From Bacteroidota bacterium (lineage in GTDB: Bacteria; Bacteroidota; Bacteroidia; Flavobacteriales_D; Sanyastnellaceae), in the NCBI GenBank assembly GCA_027619225.1, contig JAQCFW010000007.1, positions 1-64,000 on the forward strand: 64,000 nt of DNA, read 5' to 3'. Below, piece by piece: positions 16,799 through 24,645 of this stretch. The position numbers and the translations under genes are program-made. The notes under the pieces were generated by a model, which ran no database searches, had not been told where the DNA came from, and saw only the letters and a program-made list of their open reading frames with translations. Position 1 is the first letter of the stretch. Every line of letters starts with the position of its first letter.

Positions 16799-17567
16799 CA
16801 GTTTTTTCGCCATTTTCTTCTTTGATTGCTTTGTCAAAGTTTTCCTGAGAGATCAAAACTCCATCTTTTAAGATGGGAATCGCAGATAAATTGTTAGGCG
16901 TAAGGCAGTACTTCACATCTGCATTTAAATTCAGATTTCGAAGCCTTATTCTGTGAGAACTAGATTTTAAAAATGAAAATGGATTATCTCTCGCAGATTT
17001 AGAGAGGAACATTGCCGCAATTGAGCTGTCCTCATTAGAGCGGAATGTTTTGCTTAATAAAACGCCTTCTATAATTGCGCCAGCACAGATAGTATCCTCT
17101 AGATTGAACTTGTCTTTCCACCCTGAGGCTAACAGCAGCGTGTTCTCGCCCCTGTCAACGATCCATGACACAAGGGCGTCAAGGTTGTTCAAAGACCCGA
17201 TGACTACCGTTTCTTTGTGTTCTGCGATTTTTATGGCTTTCGTTCCATTCGTAGTTGTTAAGACTACGGTTTTACCCTTTAGAGCTTCGTCCATATAAGA
17301 ATATGGAGAGTTGCCTAATGAAAACCCCTCAACAATCTTACCCTCTCTTTCTGCTGCAGCTATATACCCTTTGTCTAAATAGGCTTTTGCATCTTCAACT
17401 GTTAAAACAGGAATAATACCTTCAACGCCATTTTCAATCGCGGTGCATATTGCAGATGTCGCTCTAAGAACGTCTATCACAACGACTACTTCAAAACCAT
17501 CTTCGTATTGGTAAAAATCACGGGGTGAAAAGCAGACCTCAATTTGAGGAAAATCTTTGGGATTCAT
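16773..17567 (-). CDS. ComB-like 2-phosphosulfolactate phosphatase family protein
   Basis: 264 residues. The segments VVVIDVLRATSAICTAIENG (about 28-47), AAEREGKIVEGFSLGNSP and TTTNGTKAI are the recognisable ComB signature. In methanogens ComB dephosphorylates 2-phosphosulfolactate during coenzyme M synthesis. Bacterial members are widespread without coenzyme M, so the substrate here is open (sulfolactate metabolism or another phosphoester). It lies 10 bases downstream of gcvT and overlaps the next gene, so it probably belongs to the leftward wbqC-gcvT-comB unit. Confidence 0.82.
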   Translation of the reverse strand: MNPKDFPQIEVCFSPRDFYQYEDGFEVVVVIDVLRATSAICTAIENGVEGIIPVLTVEDAKAYLDKGYIAAAEREGKIVEGFSLGNSPYSYMDEALKGKTVVLTTTNGTKAIKIAEHKETVVIGSLNNLDALVSWIVDRGENTLLLASGWKDKFNLEDTICAGAIIEGVLLSKTFRSNEDSSIAAMFLSKSARDNPFSFLKSSSHRIRLRNLNLNADVKYCLTPNNLSAIPILKDGVLISQENFDKAIKEENGEKTDGENRVEL

Positions 17568-17577
17568 ATAATTTTTA

Positions 17578-18675
17578 TTAGCCTTGATTTAAGAACGGGA
17601 ACATAACCACTTCTGCCTCAATATCTTTATTTCTGATCCTCACCGACAGTTTATTTCCTTTCTTAGAAAATTCTGAGTTAATGTATGCCATTCCTATGCC
17701 GTATCCTAATGTTGGACTCATTGTTCCACTCGTGACTTCCCCTACGACTTCTCCAGATTGAGTTACCACTTCGTATCCCTTTCTGGGAATTCCTCTGCCG
17801 AGCATTTTAAGCCCTTTCAATCTCCGCGAAGGACCTTCAGCCTTGATTTTCTCTAAAAGATTTTTGTCTGTGAAATCTTTTGAGAACTTGGTGATCCAGC
17901 CTAGGCCAGCTTCGATTGGGTTGGTTGTTTCGTCTATATCGTTGCCGTACAGGCAGAACCCCATCTCCATCCTCAGGGTATCTCTCGCTCCTAATCCGCA
18001 TGGTGTAACGCCATTTTCTAACAATTTAGACCAAACCCTACCCGAATGTTCACCCGGTATATAAAGTTCATATCCGCCTGCCCCAGTATATCCAGTTGCT
18101 GACACGATACACTCAACGCCCAATATATCAGCGCTAATAAAGGTGTAGTAGGCTAGCTCACCAGGGTTTACAGTCATGAGAGGGGAGAGGGCGTCAGTGG
18201 CGTTGGGCCCTTGCAAAGCAATGAGGGCAAGATCATCAGATTTGTTCTCAAAAGTAACGTTGTAACCACCATCCTTGATTTTATTCTCAATAAAAGCCCA
18301 GTCCTTGTCCATATTACTGGCATTCACAACCAACATGTAATTCCCCTCACTCATTCTGTAAATTAGCAGATCATCCACGATACCTCCTTTCCCATTGGGG
18401 ATGCAGCTGTATTGGATTTTACCGTCACATAAATTCGAGACGTCATTTGTCGTGATGTTCTGCAAAAGCGTTAAAGCATCTTCACCTTTGAGCGTAAATT
18501 CCCCCATGTGACTAACGTCGAACATTCCCACTTTTTCTCTAACAGAAGCGTGTTCAGCTTTGAGGCCATCATAAGAAACGGGCATCTCAAATCCAGAGTA
18601 ATCAACCATTTTAGCTCCCAATTCAAGATGCTTCTCGTGTAGGGGAGTCTTTATAAGGTTAGGCTTTTCCATCAT
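17578..18675 (-). CDS. gcvT: Glycine cleavage system aminomethyltransferase (T protein)
   Basis: 365 residues, the usual length. It transfers the aminomethyl group from the H protein to tetrahydrofolate, releasing ammonia. Characteristic segments are FDVSHMGEF, LLQNITTNDV, the substrate and folate-binding Asp region, GYTGAGGYELY, GLGARDTLRMEMG and the C-terminal GEVTSGTMSPTL. gcvH and gcvP are not in the window, which is normal for Bacteroidota. Its ATG directly abuts the stop of the upstream WbqC-like gene. Confidence 0.96.
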   Translation of the reverse strand: MMEKPNLIKTPLHEKHLELGAKMVDYSGFEMPVSYDGLKAEHASVREKVGMFDVSHMGEFTLKGEDALTLLQNITTNDVSNLCDGKIQYSCIPNGKGGIVDDLLIYRMSEGNYMLVVNASNMDKDWAFIENKIKDGGYNVTFENKSDDLALIALQGPNATDALSPLMTVNPGELAYYTFISADILGVECIVSATGYTGAGGYELYIPGEHSGRVWSKLLENGVTPCGLGARDTLRMEMGFCLYGNDIDETTNPIEAGLGWITKFSKDFTDKNLLEKIKAEGPSRRLKGLKMLGRGIPRKGYEVVTQSGEVVGEVTSGTMSPTLGYGIGMAYINSEFSKKGNKLSVRIRNKDIEAEVVMFPFLNQG

Positions 18676-19332
18676 TCATTTTTTCAGTGTACGAAGATAG
18701 GTTTCTAAGCACCAATTCTTCACTTCGTTAGGCTCGTGAAACATAGCATCTAAGACTGAACGGCCTTCTATGAATCCATTTCTGTCCTCAAAGATTTGGG
18801 CATACCTTTTATAAGACCAAACCTGGTTTGACAATGCCCCCTTTTTTCTGAAATCTCCCTCAAACATCTCAACAGGTTCTGTATATTTCGATCGTTCAAC
18901 CATTCCTCCCTCTTGCTTTAGATCAGTCATCTGCTCAACCCATCTTAAACTAGCGAGGTTAAATTCGAGAAGTGATTTCCCAGGTGTCCCGAACTCTTCA
19001 AAAAACGCCATCAATTCTCGCTCGAAATGTTCAAAAAAAGGAGCGGAGCTATAGGCTGTTGTAAAGTGCCTCATGATAACCTTTGGGATCATTGCTTCTG
19101 TAAATACGACATCACTCATGGAGCGGCTATCTGCATTTCGCCTGTGAACGGGTAGTGTAATAAATTTAGCGCCATGAGCATCTGCAATAAAAATGCGATT
19201 TCTATCTGTTTGCTTTACGTAGTTCTCGTGTGTGTCTATGAGAACCTCACCCTCAGATAATGCGATCTTATACCACGCTAGATTAGGAAACGGACAAGCT
19301 GGTAATATTCTTCTGACAGGAAGTTCCTTCAT
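18676..19332 (-). CDS. WbqC-like family protein
   Basis: 218 residues. It begins with a short strand and PACPFPNLAWYKIALS, then has ENYVKQTDRNRIFIADAHGAKFITLPV, matching the WbqC-like family (Pfam WbqC). Members occur in O-antigen clusters and, in this phylum, immediately beside signal peptidase I. The biochemical role is unknown. The stop of lepB and the ATG of this gene are adjacent, so they are almost certainly co-transcribed. Confidence 0.8.
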   Translation of the reverse strand: MKELPVRRILPACPFPNLAWYKIALSEGEVLIDTHENYVKQTDRNRIFIADAHGAKFITLPVHRRNADSRSMSDVVFTEAMIPKVIMRHFTTAYSSAPFFEHFERELMAFFEEFGTPGKSLLEFNLASLRWVEQMTDLKQEGGMVERSKYTEPVEMFEGDFRKKGALSNQVWSYKRYAQIFEDRNGFIEGRSVLDAMFHEPNEVKNWCLETYLRTLKK

Positions 19333-20940
19333 TTAGACCCCTTGTACAGTCTTGAACATTCTGTTCCATCTGATTTTCGACTCTCCGTGTTGGGCTTTAT
19401 TCTGCTTGCTAAACCATGTGAACGAAGCACAACCGATAATGTGGTCTTCAGGAACAAACCCCCACATTCTAGAATCTGCAGAATTATGTCTGTTGTCTCC
19501 CATCATCCAGTAGTAGCTCTGCTCAAAAGTGTATGTGCTAGTCAGTTCACCATCTATTAAGACAGTCCCATCATAGTTTTCTTTAATACTGTGACCTTCA
19601 AAAGCAGTTATAACCCTTCGATACATCGCTATATTTCGAGCATTAAGATTAATATTTCTGCCTTTTTTCGGAATATAAACGGGCCCTATATCATCAGGGG
19701 TCCATTCATTAAACTCAGTGTCAAAAGTATTTGGGAACATCACCAGTGTTCCCTTTCTATTCATGGTGCTCATGATCTCGATATTCAAGGCTAGGCCAGA
19801 TTCCTCAAGTTTTACCACCTCACTGTTAGTGAGATTAAGTTGCGTGCTAAAGCCGCTATTTGTTCTCTGTTTTGAATTGACGTCGACATTTGTCAAATCG
19901 AGAAGTTTCATGCTGTTGGCAAACTTCATTGGACTTGAAAATAGAACTCTGTACTCATATTGTAGATGGACAGGGTTATCTATAGCCACACCATTGATGT
20001 AGACTTGCCTGTCGATAACGCTAAGTGAATCCCCAGGAAGTCCTATGCATCTCTTCACATAGTTTTCCTTTTTATCTATAGGTCTAGCAGTGAGTCCAGG
20101 TTTTTTCATGGCACGCTTTCTAACCTCACTAAGGTACAATTCAGGGTTTTTAGAAAATCTTTCAATATTTCCGCCAGCTTCTCTAATTCCTTCACTCCTT
20201 AATAGCCCATAGTAGTCATGCCCCACTAAAGCGGGGTCAACAAAAATAGAATCACCAGGAGGGAAGCTGAATACAACGGCATCGTATCTCTCAACCTCTC
20301 GAAGTCCAGGTAGCCTCAAATACGGTAGAGAGAACCAAGATGTATAACTTGGCGTTAGTGATCCCGGAAGTGCGTTATGCACGAATGGAAGGGTGAATGG
20401 TGTTTGAGGCACTTTGGGACCGTAACTCAATTTATTTACAAAAAGGTAATCTCCCACAAGCATACTTCCTTCCATCGACCCAGTAGGAATTGTAAAAGGC
20501 TCGAAAGAATAGATTCTAAAAGCACTAGCCACAACGGTTGCCCACAAAAGAGCTTCTCCCCACTCTCTGAAAACACCTTTCTTAACCTTTCTCCAGCTCC
20601 TTGGCCCCACGTACTTGTCAGTACCCATTGATAATTGCGCTAATCCCACCCAAGGTAATGCTCCTATGAGCCACTGTGCTTTTGTTGATCTCCGACCGAA
20701 AGCTATTCCGAGCTCTACATGCATAATGGTAAGCATCAGTAAGTTGATGCCTGGCACAAAGAACAAGAATATTAGCCAATACCACGGGCGCTCTATTATT
20801 TTTAAGATGGCTAAGGCATTCAATACTGGAACATATCCATGCCACACAGGCGCTACCCCAGATCTTTTAATTAAAGCGGGTATAAATATTAAATGCTCCA
20901 GGCAAATTAGGCCTAGTAAAATCCAAGGAATTAAACTCAT
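19333..20940 (-). CDS. lepB: Signal peptidase I with N-terminal membrane domain
   Basis: 535 residues, far longer than proteobacterial LepB but normal for Bacteroidota. Residues 1-105 form a multi-span membrane domain (DUF5684-like), followed by another membrane anchor (about 130-143). The catalytic Ser155 lies in IPTGSMEGSM and the general base Lys296 in NYVKRCIGLPGD, separated by a large insert. The C-terminal box MGDNRHNSADSR completes the S26 fold. It removes signal peptides on the periplasmic face of the inner membrane. Confidence 0.96.
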   Translation of the reverse strand: MSLIPWILLGLICLEHLIFIPALIKRSGVAPVWHGYVPVLNALAILKIIERPWYWLIFLFFVPGINLLMLTIMHVELGIAFGRRSTKAQWLIGALPWVGLAQLSMGTDKYVGPRSWRKVKKGVFREWGEALLWATVVASAFRIYSFEPFTIPTGSMEGSMLVGDYLFVNKLSYGPKVPQTPFTLPFVHNALPGSLTPSYTSWFSLPYLRLPGLREVERYDAVVFSFPPGDSIFVDPALVGHDYYGLLRSEGIREAGGNIERFSKNPELYLSEVRKRAMKKPGLTARPIDKKENYVKRCIGLPGDSLSVIDRQVYINGVAIDNPVHLQYEYRVLFSSPMKFANSMKLLDLTNVDVNSKQRTNSGFSTQLNLTNSEVVKLEESGLALNIEIMSTMNRKGTLVMFPNTFDTEFNEWTPDDIGPVYIPKKGRNINLNARNIAMYRRVITAFEGHSIKENYDGTVLIDGELTSTYTFEQSYYWMMGDNRHNSADSRMWGFVPEDHIIGCASFTWFSKQNKAQHGESKIRWNRMFKTVQGV

Positions 20941-20945
20941 ATTGG

Positions 20946-21614
20946 TTATCGAATTTCAGTAATCAGATCGTTCATCGTAAACACCCCACTGTCTTTTTCA
21001 AGGAGCCAATTTAACGCTTGAAAAGCCCCTAACGCGAATCCTTGTCTTGAAATTGCTTGATGTCTTAAAACCAATTCGTCCACTTCAGAAACCCAACACA
21101 ATTCATGAGATCCCACGACATCGTCTTTTCTAGAAGCGGATATCTCAATTTCTTTTTCCACCCCCTCAGCTTTCACCACTTCAGAGAGTGTTAAAGCGGT
21201 TCCACTTGGCGAATCGAGCTTCTGCGTGTGATGTTCTTCCTTAATAGAAACATTATATTCAGAAAACTGTGTCATAACACGCGTCATATACTTCGAGATG
21301 TTATTCATAAGGTGAATTCCGATGCTGAAGTTGGTTGCGTAAAAGACAAGCCCCCCAGAATGTTCCAATTCAGACAATCTGCTATGCCATCCAGTTGTTC
21401 CAATGACTACTGGTAATCCCGCCTTAATGCATCTCATAGAATTATCTACAGCGCTTCTTGGACTGGTGCTTTCAAAGACGATGTCAGCACCCCAATCATT
21501 GGGATTCCATGCGTCACCTTTTTTCACTTTAGCCACGATACTCCATCCGCTATCAAGAGCAACTTTCGCTACAGCTTGCCCCATCTTACCATATCCGATT
21601 ATTGCTAACTTCAT
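20946..21614 (-). CDS. dapB: 4-hydroxy-tetrahydrodipicolinate reductase
   Basis: 222 residues, shorter than the E. coli enzyme but near other Bacteroidota forms. The nucleotide-binding loop is GYGKMGQAVA at the N-terminus. The catalytic His and Lys lie in EEHHTQKLDSPSGTAL. It reduces HTPA in the lysine/diaminopimelate pathway. The ATG overlaps the DUF5683 stop (ATGA) and the stop is 5 bases before lepB, giving the chain parA-parB-DUF5683-dapB-lepB-wbqC-gcvT. Confidence 0.95.
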   Translation of the reverse strand: MKLAIIGYGKMGQAVAKVALDSGWSIVAKVKKGDAWNPNDWGADIVFESTSPRSAVDNSMRCIKAGLPVVIGTTGWHSRLSELEHSGGLVFYATNFSIGIHLMNNISKYMTRVMTQFSEYNVSIKEEHHTQKLDSPSGTALTLSEVVKAEGVEKEIEISASRKDDVVGSHELCWVSEVDELVLRHQAISRQGFALGAFQALNWLLEKDSGVFTMNDLITEIR

Positions 21615-22156
21615 TTACTAATCTTTACTGTGATTCCTACTTGCCAAGCTCCCCTTGATCTTCCCCAATTTGGTGGAATCACTCTCATACTTATATCCTC
21701 ACTTGCGTCAAAGAATTTCATGTGAGCATCAACATTGGCGTCAATAACAGAGAGTAAATACACTCCGAAAAAAGACAAGTAAGATAAATCTCTATTGCGC
21801 CTATAAAAGTAAGCGCCATCCTTTAAGTTTGAGTCTGTATAAAGATTCCCATTGTTATCTGTCAAACTGCTAATCGTTAACGGATCATCATCCGTTTGAT
21901 ATCCCCAGTGTTCTAAAAACAAATTCATTTCAGTTGAGTTGTCAATCACGTAATATACGCTTGCCCCCAATCCCCCAAGTACTATTGGAGCTTTCCAGTA
22001 TTTCTTATTAATAATTTGTCCTGAACTTGGAAGAAGCATTGCCCAAGTAGTCGTATTCTTCACTCTCAATTCGTTCTCGGACAGGATTTTTTCTTGAGCT
22101 GAGGCGGAAAATCCACTCGCAAGAATTAAAAAGAGAAGTGATAAAATGGCGCGCAT
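21611..22156 (-). CDS. DUF5683 domain protein
   Basis: 181 residues with a signal peptide (LLFLILASGFSASAQ). The segment MLLPSSGQIINKKYWKAPIV followed by hydrophobic stretches (GGLGASVYYVI; SFFGVYLLSVIDANVDAHM) is the DUF5683 pattern, which is consistently found between parB and dapB or lepB in this phylum. It is probably an inner-membrane or periplasmic protein; function unknown. It overlaps dapB by 4 bases. Confidence 0.8.
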   Translation of the reverse strand: MRAILSLLFLILASGFSASAQEKILSENELRVKNTTTWAMLLPSSGQIINKKYWKAPIVLGGLGASVYYVIDNSTEMNLFLEHWGYQTDDDPLTISSLTDNNGNLYTDSNLKDGAYFYRRNRDLSYLSFFGVYLLSVIDANVDAHMKFFDASEDISMRVIPPNWGRSRGAWQVGITVKISK

Positions 22157-22166
22157 TTGAACAAGC

Positions 22167-23156
22167 TTATCGCTTGAGTTTGTCTAAAAGCTTTTCAAGA
22201 TCTTCAATATTGTTATAGTGAAGTTCTATTCTGCCAGATGTGTCAAAATTATTCCCTGTGATAGGTTTCAGTTTAATCTTAGCTCCAAATCTTAATCTTA
22301 GGCCATCTAAAGCTTGAATTTCGTCTTCACATAAAGCTCTAAATCTTTGGGTTGATTTTTTCTGCAATCTGCTTTTCCCTCCGTCTTTTTTACAAAGGGA
22401 CTCTATTTCTCTCACGCTTAACTTTTGAGAAATTGCGAGGTTCATAATCGCTATTTGCCTTTCTGGGTCAGAGGATATTGAAAGTAATGCTTTGGCATGA
22501 CCTTTAGAGAGAGTTCGCTTTGCCAGCTCAACCTTAATTTCTTCAGGTAGGTCAAGTAGTCGAAGGGAGTTCGTGATCGAAGATCGGGATTGCCCAACGA
22601 TTTTAGAAATCTGCTCATGTGTTAATTCGCACTCTTCCATTAACCTCTTGTATGAGGTTGAGATCTCAATGGGATGTAGGTCTTGACGCTGGACGTTTTC
22701 AACAAGAGCCATTTCTAGAAGTTGCTTGTCATCAGCCTCACGTATATAGGAAGGGATTTCTACTAAGCCTGCCGATTGTGCTGCTCTAAATCTACGCTCA
22801 CCAGAAATAATTTGGTATTTTAAAGCGCTAATTTTCCTTAAAGTAATAGGCTGTATTATGCCTAGTTCTCGAATGCTGTCCTCTAGACTTTTGAGAGTTT
22901 TTTCTTCAAAGATCTCTCTCGGTTGAGTCTTGTTTCTTTGAATGTTGCCAATTGGAATCATGGCGATATTCCCCGCCATTTGACCTATATACTTAGGTTT
23001 TATATACTTGTCAGTTGTAGAAGGATGATCTTTTATGTCGATCTCCCTAGTCATTTCAGCGAGCTTAGATTTCATTCCAAAGCTGAAATCTCGATAATCT
23101 CGGATATCATTGATTCCCCTCCCTAAACCACCTTTAGATTTAACCTTATTCGACAT
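22167..23156 (-). CDS. parB: Chromosome-partitioning protein ParB
   Basis: 329 residues. The ParB/Spo0J N-terminal domain has the CTP-binding box GERRFRAAQSAG and the ENVQRQDLHPIE box. A central helix-turn-helix (THEQISKIVGQSRSSITNSLRLL) follows, with a C-terminal dimerisation part. It binds parS near the origin and works with ParA in segregation. The stop of parA is 15 bases upstream. No parS-like 16-mer was noticed in this window. Confidence 0.95.
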   Translation of the reverse strand: MSNKVKSKGGLGRGINDIRDYRDFSFGMKSKLAEMTREIDIKDHPSTTDKYIKPKYIGQMAGNIAMIPIGNIQRNKTQPREIFEEKTLKSLEDSIRELGIIQPITLRKISALKYQIISGERRFRAAQSAGLVEIPSYIREADDKQLLEMALVENVQRQDLHPIEISTSYKRLMEECELTHEQISKIVGQSRSSITNSLRLLDLPEEIKVELAKRTLSKGHAKALLSISSDPERQIAIMNLAISQKLSVREIESLCKKDGGKSRLQKKSTQRFRALCEDEIQALDGLRLRFGAKIKLKPITGNNFDTSGRIELHYNNIEDLEKLLDKLKR

Positions 23157-23171
23157 TCTTGTATTCGTAAT

Positions 23172-23984
23172 TTACTTTAACAAATCACTTAGGAATTTCT
23201 CCTCATCTGGAATCTTTGTCATCTCGTTGCGTTGAAGAATCTCTCTTGCAAGATTAAGGTAGTTTACAGATCCTTTGCATGTCGCGTCATGAATGATAAT
23301 AGTCTCTCCGAAGGAAGGCGCCTCGCCGAGACGAGTATTTCTATGTATGACAGTGTTGAGCACTAGGTCTTGGAAGTGAATCCGTACCTCCTCAACAACT
23401 TGGTTAGCGAGGCGAAGTCGAGTATCGTACATGGTGAGAAGGATTCCTTCGACTTCCAGGCGTGGGTTCAATTGTGTTTGGACTATTTTAATAGTATTCA
23501 AAAGCTTGCCTAAGCCCTCAAGTGCGAAGTACTCACACTGCACAGGAATTAAAACAGAATCAGCGGCAGTAAGTCCATTTAAAGTGACAAGCCCCAAAGA
23601 CGGTGAGCAGTCGATGATGATGAAGTCATACTGGTCTCTTACCTGTTCAAGCATTTGACTCATCTTGCGCTCGCGTTGAGCAACATCGACCAATTCAATT
23701 TCTGCGCCAATCAAATCTAAATTAGAAGGAAGGATGTCAAGGTTGGGGGAGGTGGTGGAAATGATGCAATCATTTATATCTGCCTTGCCCATTAATGCTT
23801 CGTAAGTCCCAGTTTTAACAGAATAAGGGTCAACTCCTACACCACTAGATCCGTTTGCCTGAGGGTCCGAATCTATGAGCAGTGTTTTGTATTCTAAAAC
23901 GCCTAAACAAGCGCCTAAATTAATGGCAGTTGTGGTTTTTCCAACTCCTCCTTTTTGGTTTGCAATTGCAATTATCTTTCCCAT
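23172..23984 (-). CDS. parA: Chromosome-partitioning ATPase ParA (Soj)
   Basis: 270 residues from the ATG at 23984, chosen because MGKIIAIANQKGGVGKTT is the standard ParA start; the 27 codons upstream to 24065 have no family similarity. The deviant Walker A KGGVGKTT, the switch segment LLIDSDPQANGSSGVG and IIDCSPSLG are present. The ATP-dependent dimer binds DNA and drives ParB-parS movement. Heads the parA-parB-DUF5683-dapB-lepB unit. Confidence 0.96.
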   Translation of the reverse strand: MGKIIAIANQKGGVGKTTTAINLGACLGVLEYKTLLIDSDPQANGSSGVGVDPYSVKTGTYEALMGKADINDCIISTTSPNLDILPSNLDLIGAEIELVDVAQRERKMSQMLEQVRDQYDFIIIDCSPSLGLVTLNGLTAADSVLIPVQCEYFALEGLGKLLNTIKIVQTQLNPRLEVEGILLTMYDTRLRLANQVVEEVRIHFQDLVLNTVIHRNTRLGEAPSFGETIIIHDATCKGSVNYLNLAREILQRNEMTKIPDEEKFLSDLLK

Positions 23985-24181
23985 GCGAATAATTTTTGAC
24001 CATTTATACAGTCCTTCGCTAAGGTAGAAGTCTATTGGCTTTGTTCTAGAGAAAGTTTTACACATTAAACCCCATACCTTCTATGGCTTTAGGCATGTTT
24101 GTGTTCGTGATGTGTGGAAAAAGTAAAGGTTAAACTGTAGGTTAGTTCGCACTTAGGTTGGGCTTGTTTCGACCTTCCTTT

Positions 24182-24583
24182 CTATAAGTCGTCGAAATTA
24201 ACCTCATCCTCAGAGCTTGCTTCTTTGTCAGCATTAACGTCATCCTTATCTACTTCAGCAGGAGGGTTTGCTTCATCATGTGCTTTACGCTCAGCAATAG
24301 GGTCACGGTACTCGCCAGAAGCCATTAGCTCTTTAATCTTGTCAGTCGCATCGATAAATCCATCTTCGAATTTTTCGAAATCTTCTCTGTAAAGGAATAG
24401 CTTGTGCTTTGAGTAGTTAACGTTTCCACTGTTGTCAAAGTTTCTCTTACTTTCTGTTATTGTCATATAAAGGTCTTTACCTCTAGTCTCTTTTACATCG
24501 AAAAAGTATGTTCGTTTTCCAGCACGAACTCTTACTGAGTATAACTCCTCTCTGTCTCTATTGTCGTTTCCGTAATCTGACAT
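24182..24583 (-). CDS. DUF3276 PUR-like nucleic-acid-binding protein
   Basis: 133 residues. The N-terminal 80 residues (YSVRVRAGKRTYFFDVKETRG, DLYMTITESKR, KLFLYREDFEKF) form the single PUR-alpha-like domain of the DUF3276 family, whose Borrelia homologue (BpuR) binds DNA and RNA. The C-terminal 40 residues are acidic and disordered-looking (ending SSEDEVNFDDL). It is likely an abundant cytoplasmic RNA/DNA-binding regulator; targets unknown. Separate transcription unit downstream of the PKD gene. Confidence 0.85.
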   Translation of the reverse strand: MSDYGNDNRDREELYSVRVRAGKRTYFFDVKETRGKDLYMTITESKRNFDNSGNVNYSKHKLFLYREDFEKFEDGFIDATDKIKELMASGEYRDPIAERKAHDEANPPAEVDKDDVNADKEASSEDEVNFDDL

Positions 24584-24645
24584 CTTACTCGCTCTATTTT
24601 ATTTAAATTATTTTATCAGAATGATGCCACAAGTTAGGGAAAAAC

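Noticed and set aside
23985-24065. N-terminal extension of ParA by 27 codons
   Set aside because: The extension has no family similarity, while the inner ATG at 23984 gives the standard ParA N-terminus immediately before the P-loop.
22167-24181. parS site near parAB
   Set aside because: I looked for a tgttncacgtgnaaca-like 16-mer near the genes and found none; a genome-wide search would be needed.
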